Origin: Verrucomicrobiota bacterium
Lineage (GTDB): Bacteria; Verrucomicrobiota; Verrucomicrobiia; Opitutales; UBA2995
Length of the DNA: 6,536 nt
Assembly (NCBI GenBank): GCA_027297085.1
Contig: JAPUIL010000155.1
Coordinates: 1 to 6,536 of the forward strand
Direction: 5' to 3'
Each line of letters begins with the position of its first letter. The first letter of the stretch is position 1. Shown here in pieces: positions 1 to 5,950 of this stretch. Made by a program: the position numbers and the translations under genes. The notes beneath the pieces are model-generated. The model ran no database searches. It was not told where the DNA came from and saw only the letters and a program-made list of their open reading frames with translations.

Positions 1-319
1 ATACTGACGAGGTCTTCGTCGCGTAACCGAGCATGAGTAACACCCCGATCAGTATGAACCAGCGACTGACCACCGATACGGAAATATTCCACAATCGGGG
101 TGGAAGGGCGTCCGTATTGGGTCCTTTTCCAGAAAACAGCATTAGGGCCATGAGCGCCGCGATAATCGTCAGGGCCAGATAGGACGCGTCCAACTCCACG
201 CCGAACGACCACATTGTTACGCCCAATGCAGAGACAGTTACCACAGCGGCAAGTACTCGCCGTAGTGCGACAAGTAAAATATACGGAAATTCCTGGTTGG
301 CGTGGCCGGTGGTTACCAT
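1..319 (-). CDS. Undecaprenyl-phosphate sugar phosphotransferase, N-terminal part (cut by window edge)
   Basis: I translated this frame by hand from the ATG at 319; it stays open to base 1 (106 codons). The product starts MVTTGHANQEFPYILL and then shows hydrophobic stretches around residues 13-35 and 46-62. It continues with SRWFILIGVLLMLGYATKTS at about residues 85-104. This layout, especially the RW...LLLGYATK segment, is typical of the membrane N-terminus of the WcaJ/EpsB-like polyprenyl glycosylphosphotransferases. These load the first sugar-1-phosphate onto undecaprenyl phosphate at the inner membrane to start exopolysaccharide synthesis. The catalytic C-terminal domain lies outside the window, so sugar specificity cannot be judged. 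Neither possible start has a good SD site. An in-frame ATG at 346 would add nine residues (MPGHRITIK) but lies inside an inverted repeat. The truncated wecB-like gene upstream on the same strand fits one polysaccharide locus. The family call rests on recalled motifs, not a search. Confidence 0.72.
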   Translation of the reverse strand, partial: MVTTGHANQEFPYILLVALRRVLAAVVTVSALGVTMWSFGVELDASYLALTIIAALMALMLFSGKGPNTDALPPRLWNISVSVVSRWFILIGVLLMLGYATKTSSV

Positions 320-332
320 TTTTATAGTTATA

Positions 333-348
333 CGATGCCCTGGCATCG
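333..348. repeat. Perfect inverted repeat just upstream of the sugar phosphotransferase start
   Basis: The arms CGATGCC and GGCATCG are perfect 7-base inverted repeats separated by CT. The repeat lies 13 bases upstream of the ATG at 319 and contains the alternative ATG at 346. As RNA it would form a GC-rich hairpin beside the start codon. As DNA it could be an operator-like palindrome. Neither role is shown. No U-tract follows, so it is not a classic terminator. Confidence 0.5.
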
Positions 349-423
349 GGACTTTGGACGATCGCTCAAAAACATAGCTTCGACAGAAAGCGTGCTATTT
401 GCCAGACGCTTACAAGTCTAATC

Positions 424-471
424 TACAATTTACATAATAAGTTGGCGACTTTACAAAAGTCAGAAATTGTA
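424..471. repeat. Nested inverted repeats in the gene-free stretch
   Basis: The 8-base arms TACAATTT and AAATTGTA are perfect complements. Inside them a 6-base perfect stem, GACTTT/AAAGTC, closes a 3-base ACA loop (447-461). The sequence is AT-rich, so the outer pairing may be weak. The role is unknown: an operator, an mRNA structure, or the trace of a small mobile element are all possible. Confidence 0.4.
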
Positions 472-547
472 TCGCCATTTCAAGTTCATAATGTAGCAAC
501 TTGTGGTCTTCAAGGACAGCACCGGTTTCCCAGGAGATATTGTGACG

Positions 548-569
548 CGACACACAATTTCTTGTGTCG
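548..569. repeat. Hairpin downstream of the epimerase fragment
   Basis: The perfect 7-base arms CGACACA and TGTGTCG enclose an 8-base loop. An alternative 6-base pairing, ACACAA/TTGTGT, is also possible. It begins ten bases past the minus-strand stop of the wecB fragment, which is where a terminator would sit. The sequence after it on that strand (CGTCACAATATC) has no T-run, so intrinsic termination is doubtful. It could be a processing or 3'-end-protecting stem. Confidence 0.3.
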
Positions 570-578
570 GGACTCGCC

Positions 579-931
579 TTACTTACACGCTCTCTTCTCT
601 AAACTCTCGACAGCACGACTGGCAGTCTGACCATCCCAAAGTGGCGGGCATCGACCTGTTTTCCAATTGCCGCTCAGAATATTCTGAACCTGCTGTGGCA
701 GGTCCATTGCTGTAACGAGTTTGTTCGTTCCCTGGGTGACCGTCACTGGTCGTTCAGTATTCTCGCGCATTGTCAGGCAGGGGATACCGAGATACGTTGT
801 CTCTTCTTGCAAACCGCCGGAATCTGTAATGACCAGCTGCGCACCGGTCAAGACATTCATGAAATCAATATAAGGTAACGGATCGAGCAAAGTAGCATTG
901 GGGATGCGCGTGAGCCGGTCCGTCAAGTTGT
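579..931 (-). pseudogene. wecB: UDP-N-acetylglucosamine 2-epimerase (non-hydrolysing), C-terminal fragment
   Basis: The 115-codon frame carries the hallmark C-terminal motifs of WecB-type epimerases: LDPLPYIDFMNVL, then TDSGGLQEETTYLG (about residues 33-46), then RENTERPVTVTQGTN (about 54-68). The enzyme interconverts UDP-GlcNAc and UDP-ManNAc in the cytoplasm to supply polysaccharide synthesis. Family members are about 360-380 residues long, so roughly the N-terminal two thirds, including the first Rossmann domain and part of the active site, are missing. The only initiator is a TTG at 926 with no clear SD site, which suggests a remnant and not a short gene. Homology stops right at the left end of the IS3-type fragment (932), so insertion or IS-mediated deletion is the simplest cause. 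The surviving coding part has no internal stop, so the break may be fairly recent. Confidence 0.82.
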
Positions 932-1047
932 AGCGTAAGCTTCCCCGAAAGGTAGACCAGTCATAGGTAGAGAATCTTGGCAGAATACTGCTAGGAGGAA
1001 AACCATGAAGAAGTCGAAATTCAGTGACACGCAGATTGTGTCGATTG
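932..1047 (+). mobile_element. IS3-family element, left-end remnant (copy A)
   Basis: The segment starts with AGCGTAAGCTTCCC, which recurs exactly at 5886. By my hand alignment, bases 932-981 match 5886-5934 at about 39 of 49 positions. It continues through an SD site into the start of an IS3-type orfA. The end falls exactly where wecB homology stops, so it marks a real insertion or recombination border. Element-like coding is lost after about base 1047, and I find no right end, orfB or target duplication nearby. It is a solo left end. The right border is approximate. I cannot name the IS, and the end does not show the usual terminal TG clearly. Confidence 0.65.
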
Positions 1048-1088
1048 AAAATCGAGGAATCGACTCATCTCATATCATCGAGTCATAA
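1005..1088 (+). pseudogene. IS3-family transposase OrfA, N-terminal stub
   Basis: From the ATG at 1005 the frame reads MKKSKFSDTQIVSI, then ENRGIDSSHIIES and a stop. The first 14 residues match the characteristic start of IS3-family OrfA proteins (MKKSxFxxxQIVxI), which leads into a helix-turn-helix of the OrfAB transposase. The usual continuation (LKEAexG-like) is absent, so the element was cut at about base 1047 and the last 13 codons are foreign. A strong SD, AGGAGG (993-998), sits six bases before the ATG, as expected for an intact orfA leader. A functional transposase is not possible: full OrfA is about 85-100 residues and orfB is missing. Confidence 0.7.
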
Positions 1089-1182
1089 TCCTTTATGCGA
1101 CATAATTAACAAAATGCAGATTTGATATCGATTATACTGCTTGCATATGGAACTACTGACCGATCATCTCTTGCCATGCACC

Positions 1183-1187
1183 AGAGG
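1183..1187 (+). promoter_or_regulatory. Ribosome binding site deciding the start at 1197
   Basis: AGAGG lies nine bases before the ATG at 1197. The upstream in-frame candidates, a TTG at 1122 and an ATG at 1176, lack a comparable SD. A weak possible sigma70-like pair, TTAACA (1106-1111) and GATTAT (1130-1135) spaced by 18 bases, would start the transcript downstream of 1122 and also favour the later start. Confidence 0.5.
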
Positions 1188-1196
1188 TTTGGCCAC

Positions 1197-3725
1197 ATGA
1201 CTATGTCTCGTTCTATAGCGTTTTACTCGGCAATCTTTTTTACGACCCTCGGCTTGCTATATCTGGAAGTCTTCTCGATCAGGATCATCGCAATCGTTCT
1301 GAATGACAACGTGATTTACTACGTCATTAGTCTGGCGATGTTGGGAATGGGATCCGCCGGCGCATTCGCTACATTGAAACGACCGTTTCCGGATCACAAT
1401 CGGCGTGCTACATGGGTGTCTTGGGTCGCTCTCGCAGCTTCCGGCGCTATCTTAGTGTTGTTTTTGGGGATTTCTCTTTACACCGAGGCCTCACACAATT
1501 CCCTCGATGCCTCTCTCGTGCAGGTATCACAGGAGTTGAAAGCGTGGGAGATCCCATCCGATTATCTCGCGACTCATTTGTATAGGACCAGGATCGGAAT
1601 CATCCTGATTGGGGCGGCAATGTTTTTGCCGTATTTTCTGCTGGGTCTGGTCCTGTCGACCTTGTTTCGTGGGGCCAAAGCGGATGCCATTTCGCGGATG
1701 TATTCCATTGATATGATTGGCGCCTGCGCTGGCGCTGTACTGGCCATCATCGCCTTGGATTATTGGGAATTCTCAACATCCGCCATTGTAGCGATCATGC
1801 TGCCATTTCTCGCTGCCATCAGCCTTATGATTACGGCTGGTAAGAAAGCAACGGCCTCCTGGCTATCGGCGGCTTGCCTTGTGAGCATGGTATTCATGCT
1901 CACGGGTCCTGTTCGCGGCAACCTGGAGCCTCCGGCGCACGAACCGAGCCTGGGGCGAACATCCTTTCAGTATATTGGCTACTCCGTGAAGGTGTTGTGG
2001 CACACATGGACTTCTTATGGCCGGATCGCCGCGATCGAAATGCATAGTCCCAACGACAAATATACCCGCACTGTAATGGTACATGGTAGTGGAGAGGGAC
2101 ATGCCCGTGTCTTCCCCAGCGATGGGGACATGCAGCGTCAGCCGGAGCCAATTCGTATTCGACACGGAGTAAAACTGGCATTAGCGGGATGTGAACCAGG
2201 CAAAGTTCTGGTGCTTCTGGCCGGCGCCGGTGCCGATATGGTGTTAATCGATCGCATAACGGAAGGGGCCGCTGACATAACCGGCGTTGAAATGATCCCG
2301 GAGGTTTTTGAGTGGCCTCAAGGACAAGCGGGCTTCGGTCTAGCAAAGTTTTTCCGGAAACCCAATATCCACATTATCGGCGCGGAAGCACGTGAATTCC
2401 TTGCGCGTGATCGAAATAGGTACGATTGCATCATATTCTCCTGGCCAGGTGCCAGCAAAGGCTATTTCACCGGCGTAACAGCATCTGCTCCCGGGTATCT
2501 GATGACCGATGAGGGACTGTCCGATATTCTGCATCACCTGGCCCCGGGTGGGCAGTTCACCATGTTGGGTGGGAGCCGGGTAGCGTTGATGGCAAACGTG
2601 GCTCACCAGCTGCGCGAGCGCGGAAATAAAAATATTGACGAAGCGTTCGTCTTGGTCAGTATGTCCCGCCCCCCTGCCGAGCGAGACTACGTTCTATTCC
2701 AGGCCGCCAATGCCCGATTCGTGATGATCAAACCCGACGGATTTTCGAAAAAAGATATTGAACGATTCCAAGACATTGTACGGGAAAACGATCTTCACTT
2801 GATATACCACGCTAATCAGGCTGCGGCAGAACAAAACGTGACCCACAAGCTAATTCAAGATTCCGATCCTTACGGATTCCTGAATTCGACCTTGCGAAAG
2901 TATGGCGCCGCCGTCACGCCCGCCTTTGACGATCGGCCTTTTGCGGAAAATGTGTTTCCGGTTGGCGCCTACCTCACGACTGACTTTTGGTTAGGCAAGG
3001 ATAACAGAGCGTATCCGGATCGGATCAATCGTATCTGGAGGCTCAAGCGGATTCATGCAATTGCGGTGATGATGCTCATCGTCGGCAGTGTCGTTCTGAT
3101 TATGGGACCTTTGGCAATTTCCTACCGAAAGCATTCAATTGAACGCACTATAGGTGCCGCAAATCATATCTTCTTCTTTGGCTGTCTCGGCGCAGCGTTT
3201 ATGTTTGTTGAAATGGGTTTTATTCAGAAGCTTCGTCTTTTGGTCGGGCATCCGGGTCACGCGATAGCTATTGTACTGGCATCGGTCATTCTGTTTACCG
3301 GCATCGGCGCCTTTTTTTCAACGCGTATGTTCAGCAAAGGATTCCTGACGTTCCGGCGAGCAGCCATTTTCAGCGCGGTAAGTGTCGTGCTAATGGTGAT
3401 CCTGATAGAACTCTCGATGCCAGTCCTCGTTGGCTTGGCCAGACCGGTTAAACTTTGTCTGGCTTTTGCTATTCCAGCCGTTCCTGCATTTCTTATGGGA
3501 CAATTGTATCCGCAAGGCTTGGCGGCATTGACGCACTCGGAAAGGCTGATTCCGTTATCTATGGGTGTCAACGCAATGACAGGCACCATCGCATCAGGCC
3601 TGGGAGTAGCCCTGGCACCGATTATCGGTTTCCGGGCGGTCATATTCTTGGGCGTGGCCATTTACCTCATCGTTGCATTTATGCCCCATCACGTTCGGCG
3701 TAGCGGCGGATTGCACTCAGCCTAG
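1197..3725 (+). CDS. Polytopic membrane protein with a spermidine-synthase-like SAM-binding domain
   Basis: This 842-residue protein has three parts. Residues 7-237 hold about six or seven membrane segments, beginning in the conserved-looking SAIFFTTLGLLYLEVFSIR stretch. Residues about 255-590 form a soluble Rossmann-type domain like spermidine synthase: a glycine-rich loop VLVLLAGAGADM (337-348), an acidic residue in TGVEMIP (E365), GYLMTDEGLSDILHHLAPGG (433-452) and DDRPF (578-582). Residues 620-830 hold about seven more membrane segments, including GCLGAAFMFVEMGFIQKL and GHPGHAIAIVLASVILF, typical of the membrane-bound spermidine-synthase-like family. The classical polyamine-site motif (Asp-x-Ser-Asp-Pro after the fourth strand) is replaced by FSWPGAS (414-420), so true spermidine synthesis is unlikely and the substrate is unknown. 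The frame is open back to a TTG at 1122 (867 residues), but 1197 has the SD and begins just before the first membrane segment. It converges on the HTTM gene with overlapping stops. Confidence 0.85.
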   Translation: MTMSRSIAFYSAIFFTTLGLLYLEVFSIRIIAIVLNDNVIYYVISLAMLGMGSAGAFATLKRPFPDHNRRATWVSWVALAASGAILVLFLGISLYTEASHNSLDASLVQVSQELKAWEIPSDYLATHLYRTRIGIILIGAAMFLPYFLLGLVLSTLFRGAKADAISRMYSIDMIGACAGAVLAIIALDYWEFSTSAIVAIMLPFLAAISLMITAGKKATASWLSAACLVSMVFMLTGPVRGNLEPPAHEPSLGRTSFQYIGYSVKVLWHTWTSYGRIAAIEMHSPNDKYTRTVMVHGSGEGHARVFPSDGDMQRQPEPIRIRHGVKLALAGCEPGKVLVLLAGAGADMVLIDRITEGAADITGVEMIPEVFEWPQGQAGFGLAKFFRKPNIHIIGAEAREFLARDRNRYDCIIFSWPGASKGYFTGVTASAPGYLMTDEGLSDILHHLAPGGQFTMLGGSRVALMANVAHQLRERGNKNIDEAFVLVSMSRPPAERDYVLFQAANARFVMIKPDGFSKKDIERFQDIVRENDLHLIYHANQAAAEQNVTHKLIQDSDPYGFLNSTLRKYGAAVTPAFDDRPFAENVFPVGAYLTTDFWLGKDNRAYPDRINRIWRLKRIHAIAVMMLIVGSVVLIMGPLAISYRKHSIERTIGAANHIFFFGCLGAAFMFVEMGFIQKLRLLVGHPGHAIAIVLASVILFTGIGAFFSTRMFSKGFLTFRRAAIFSAVSVVLMVILIELSMPVLVGLARPVKLCLAFAIPAVPAFLMGQLYPQGLAALTHSERLIPLSMGVNAMTGTIASGLGVALAPIIGFRAVIFLGVAIYLIVAFMPHHVRRSGGLHSA

Positions 3726-3728
3726 TGC
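3713..3728. other. Overlapping convergent stop codons inside a short inverted repeat
   Basis: The palindrome CTAG at 3722-3725 provides TAG stops to both genes: 3723-3725 on the plus strand and 3722-3724 on the minus strand. It lies within the inverted repeat GCACT (3713-3717) / AGTGC (3724-3728), loop CAGCCT. The 5-base stem has no T-run on either side, so it is at best a weak terminator. There is no intergenic space, so each transcript must end inside the opposing gene or run antisense through it. Confidence 0.55.
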
Positions 3729-5254
3729 TGGCAGTAAGATAACTCGCCTGCGAAAACCGGGCGGAAGAACATCAACTTGCGTTTCCACAGCGGTTCCAGT
3801 TGGACCAGTTCGTGATCCCTGGCATCGGGATCGGTACTACGGAAGGTCTGTTCAATACCATTATTGCGCGTGTACCTGACGAAAAACTCCATCTCCGGTG
3901 TCCTGTCCATGGTTTCGGCGACCACCCGGTTGATCTCAAAGTGGACCACGTTGAGCTTACGCGTGATTTTCTCGCGATCTTTCAGCGGAACCATCTTGAT
4001 CCACTTCTGTAGTTTTGGATGGTCCGTTTCGAGAATATCAACAAGATCCTCCTGATACTTGACCACATTCCACTTGGGCATGAACATATGATTATTGTAT
4101 ATACCCTCAGTGTGTATGTTGCTATACATGGTGAAGGCGGTTTCGGTCTTGATTCCAAGGTAGGGCGACAGACCGTTGACCAGGGCCGGAATGACCATCA
4201 GCCAGACCCATCGCGGTGTCATAGTCCATACCTCACTCGGCTCACTATCGCCTCTGGTGTACTGGCGAAAAATGGAGAAGAGGATAACCAGCCCTACTGG
4301 ACCAAAGAACATCAGAAAATAGTAGTAACGGTACTTGAAGAAATAGGCTGGAATCGCGCTGCCGGCAAAATAGAGAACAGTAAGTACAAGCGCCACAACC
4401 ACCAATGATATGCGACCAACACGCGCAAGCATGTTGATCTTTTGATCGCCGAGCCTGTCACGGATGTCGGCAAACAGCACGGCCAGTGAATCAGCTGCAA
4501 TCAACACATAGAGCGCCAGGATGAAACCGGTAAAAGTGCGGTGCCCGACTATTGCCAGCAAAATATGGAAAGGCACGCCGATGATCAACCCCAGATAGCG
4601 TGTCTTACGGAACATCAGTAAAAGCGGGATAGCCACTTCAACAACCATAAATACCCACAACGAAATCGCCGCGGGAAGCACGTTAACGCTTACATCCAGT
4701 TCCGGCAGCCCGAGAAAACCCAGCCTATCGGTTACGTCGATATAGAAATCTGAGATACAGCTTCGACTGTATTCGAAAAAGTCCCAGTTGGTCTTGCTAA
4801 GGACGATAAACCAGTACATGACGATGACGAACCACAGCAAGACCGGTGCGAACTTGTCGAAAATAGCATCGCGGATTTCGACGCCCGACATTGACCTCTT
4901 TCTGCTTTGATACAGGGTATAAGCAATACCCAACAGCATTGTCATGTTGATGATCGACTCAACGATGATATGGTTGGCGACGTATGGCCACAGGCCGATG
5001 TTGAAAACGACACTGCTGATCAGCATCAATGAAAACAGCGCAATTGAGCCGGGAAACATCATTGTCAGCACAATGAAGCCGCAAAGAATCCAACCCACTG
5101 GATTGTCATCAGTCAGCCACTGCTTCCTGTGAAAAAACTCCATGTGGACTGCCGCCTGGCAAGCCCAGAAGAACGTGAAAATAGTGAGTCTATGCGGTTT
5201 CTCAGACCCCGCGGCATCGGGGGTGCTTGCAACACCAGCGTTGGCATCTTTCAA
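3722..5254 (-). CDS. HTTM / vitamin-K-dependent-carboxylase-like membrane protein
   Basis: The protein has 510 residues. A short polar N-terminus leads to membrane segments at roughly 23-41, 53-90, 97-115, 135-152, 192-215, 219-237, 240-262, 281-305, 311-329 and 348-366. A soluble C-terminal domain covers about 370-510. Family-like features are VEVAIPLLLMFRKTRYLG (205-222), GVPFHILLAIVGHRTF (226-241) and GLSPYLGIKTETAFTMYSN (361-379) followed by TEGIYNNHMF. These recall the HTTM domain shared by vitamin-K-dependent gamma-carboxylases and Bacillus SdpB. The bacterial relatives mostly have no known substrate, and I cannot assign the catalytic Lys or His from memory. The start is a TTG with an excellent SD; the first internal Met (residue 38) lies inside the first membrane segment and is a poor alternative. 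It follows the DCC gene by 123 bases on the same strand, probably as one transcript. It is the intact paralogue of the broken frame at 5902-6045. Confidence 0.85.
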   Translation of the reverse strand: MKDANAGVASTPDAAGSEKPHRLTIFTFFWACQAAVHMEFFHRKQWLTDDNPVGWILCGFIVLTMMFPGSIALFSLMLISSVVFNIGLWPYVANHIIVESIINMTMLLGIAYTLYQSRKRSMSGVEIRDAIFDKFAPVLLWFVIVMYWFIVLSKTNWDFFEYSRSCISDFYIDVTDRLGFLGLPELDVSVNVLPAAISLWVFMVVEVAIPLLLMFRKTRYLGLIIGVPFHILLAIVGHRTFTGFILALYVLIAADSLAVLFADIRDRLGDQKINMLARVGRISLVVVALVLTVLYFAGSAIPAYFFKYRYYYFLMFFGPVGLVILFSIFRQYTRGDSEPSEVWTMTPRWVWLMVIPALVNGLSPYLGIKTETAFTMYSNIHTEGIYNNHMFMPKWNVVKYQEDLVDILETDHPKLQKWIKMVPLKDREKITRKLNVVHFEINRVVAETMDRTPEMEFFVRYTRNNGIEQTFRSTDPDARDHELVQLEPLWKRKLMFFRPVFAGELSYCQH

Positions 5255-5261
5255 CTCAGAT

Positions 5262-5266
5262 CCTCC
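5262..5266 (-). promoter_or_regulatory. Strong ribosome binding site for the TTG start of the HTTM gene
   Basis: Read on the minus strand, GGAGG stands seven bases before the TTG at 5254 (TTGGAGGATCTGAG-TTG). This is the best SD near the gene and decides for the TTG start. The paralogous N-terminus at 6045 starts with ATG and also has the conserved RLTxFTFxWACQA block soon after, which supports this start region. Confidence 0.7.
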
Positions 5267-5377
5267 AAGATCGGATTTTCATCAGATTTTTGTATACACG
5301 CATGTCCAGGCACGAGTGACCTTTGCCACCGAAGGAAACACTCCCGTCATCATAGACGCTGAAAGCCAAATGGACTG

Positions 5378-5770
5378 TTAGCTGTGTTCCAGATTATTCA
5401 GTTTCTTCTTGCCCAACAGCATCAGCAGCACACTACGAAAGAAACGCAGCACTGGGTAGATGACATGGGCACGTTTCTTATTCTTGAAAACCCAAAAATT
5501 GAACTTGTTTAGTAGTCCGGACGGGCTGCTAATCAGTGCCAGTGCGTGGATAGTGTCCGAGTTGCAATACATCACATCGTCAACAATCAACACCATTCCC
5601 TGGTCCAGATCGATTCCTTTCGCTGTAATTTCCTCGACCAGTTCGCCGCCGTCTCTTGCATTGATCAGTTCGAGCTCACCAATGGATTCTCGGATTCTGA
5701 CCATTTGAACGTAGTTATTACAAACCGGGCATTCCTGATCATAAATTAAGGTAAGTCTGCTGGTACTCAT
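5378..5770 (-). CDS. DCC-family (DUF393) thiol-disulfide oxidoreductase-like protein, copy 1
   Basis: This 130-residue protein has the family's defining D-x-x-C-x-x-C motif as YDQECPVCNNY (D11, C14, C17) after a first beta strand (RLTLIY). It continues with VRIRESIGELELINARD (24-40), KGIDLDQGMVLIVDD (51-65, the variable DLDxGM block) and a C-terminal basic/hydrophobic stretch IYPVLRFFRSVLLMLLG (104-120) that may lie on or in the membrane. There is no signal peptide, so the redox motif should face the cytoplasm. Family members have a thioredoxin-like fold and are presumed dithiol oxidoreductases; substrates are generally unknown. A GAGGGG sequence sits 11 bases before the ATG, rather far. The gene starts one base after the stop of a short upstream frame (TAA-C-ATG), suggesting translational coupling with a former upstream gene. 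The downstream partner is the HTTM gene. The second copy at the right edge is about 60% identical over the shared 104 residues. Confidence 0.88.
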   Translation of the reverse strand: MSTSRLTLIYDQECPVCNNYVQMVRIRESIGELELINARDGGELVEEITAKGIDLDQGMVLIVDDVMYCNSDTIHALALISSPSGLLNKFNFWVFKNKKRAHVIYPVLRFFRSVLLMLLGKKKLNNLEHS

Positions 5771-5771
5771 G

Positions 5772-5882
5772 TTATTTAAGACCCCTCAACCCGTAAGCAT
5801 TGCCGAAAACAAGAGAAGCGATCTGGGGAAAAGCAGTGTTGCCGAAATAGATATCGTCAGGATCCATCCCAATAAGGGGGCT
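5772..5882 (-). pseudogene. C-terminal tail of an unidentified gene upstream of DCC copy 1
   Basis: The minus-strand frame is open from 5882 to a TAA at 5772-5774 and reads SPLIG followed by MDPDDIYFGNTAFPQIASLV, then FGNAYGLRGLK. The stop is one base from the ATG of the DCC gene, a spacing typical of operon partners. Upstream, a stop at 5883-5885 abuts the IS left end at 5886, so the frame probably once continued. The internal ATG at 5867 would give a 31-residue peptide, but it has no SD. I therefore prefer a truncated gene over a real small gene. Two FGN(A/T) motifs recur, and the DNA TTCGGCAA occurs twice. I do not recognise the family, and it does not resemble the C-terminus of the intact HTTM protein. 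Confidence 0.45.
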
Positions 5883-5885
5883 TCA

Positions 5886-5950
5886 AGCGTAAGCTTCCCT
5901 GTCAAGTGGACCACTCTAAAGTAGAGACCTTGGCGTTAGCGAGGACCCAA
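5886..5950 (+). mobile_element. IS3-family element, left-end remnant (copy B)
   Basis: The segment begins AGCGTAAGCTTCCC exactly as copy A does and stays alignable through GTGGACCA and GTAGAGACCTTGG. Similarity fades around the orfA leader: TTAGCGAGGACCCAATGA here against CTAGGAGGAAAACCATGA there. It is in the same orientation as copy A. The right border is uncertain (about 5934-5955) because the broken HTTM frame takes over. Coding frames end or change on both sides: an unknown gene tail on the left and an HTTM N-terminus on the right. No transposase gene is left. Confidence 0.6.

Larger units (their letters stand above)
320..578. other. Gene-free stretch between the sugar phosphotransferase and the epimerase fragment
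   Basis: About 260 bases with no credible gene on either strand; the short frames here have no SD site and no recognisable motif. It holds several inverted repeats. The outer arms TACAATTT (424-431) and AAATTGTA (464-471) enclose a perfect 6-base hairpin GACTTT/AAAGTC at 447-461. A second hairpin, CGACACA/TGTGTCG, lies at 548-569, ten bases past the epimerase stop. None is followed by a convincing U-tract on the minus strand. A promoter for the phosphotransferase could lie here, but I see no clear -35/-10 pair. Confidence 0.5.

Noticed and set aside
442..715. Two short plus-strand frames over the gap and the wecB fragment.
   Set aside because: They partly overlap the clearly homologous epimerase fragment on the other strand and show no SD or conserved feature.
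1122..1196. N-terminal extension of the large membrane protein from a TTG at 1122.
   Set aside because: The extra 25 residues have no SD at the TTG and come before the first conserved membrane segment. The ATG at 1197 has AGAGG at good spacing.
1863..2606. Minus-strand open frames of 88-148 codons inside the large plus-strand gene.
   Set aside because: They lie opposite a gene with clear family motifs, are rich in residues typical of antisense frames, and have no recognisable domain or SD site.
3257..3661. Minus-strand open frame of 134 codons opposite the C-terminal membrane bundle.
   Set aside because: Composition and position fit a shadow of the membrane-protein codons; there is no family motif.
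338..3830. The 14-mer ccctggcatcggga occurs at 338-351 and again at 3817-3830.
   Set aside because: The second copy is inside the HTTM coding region in a normal reading context, and the match does not extend beyond 14 bases. A chance match of this length is not very unlikely in 6.5 kb.
4019..4408. Plus-strand open frame of 129 codons opposite the HTTM gene.
   Set aside because: It is a shadow of the real minus-strand gene, without SD or motif.
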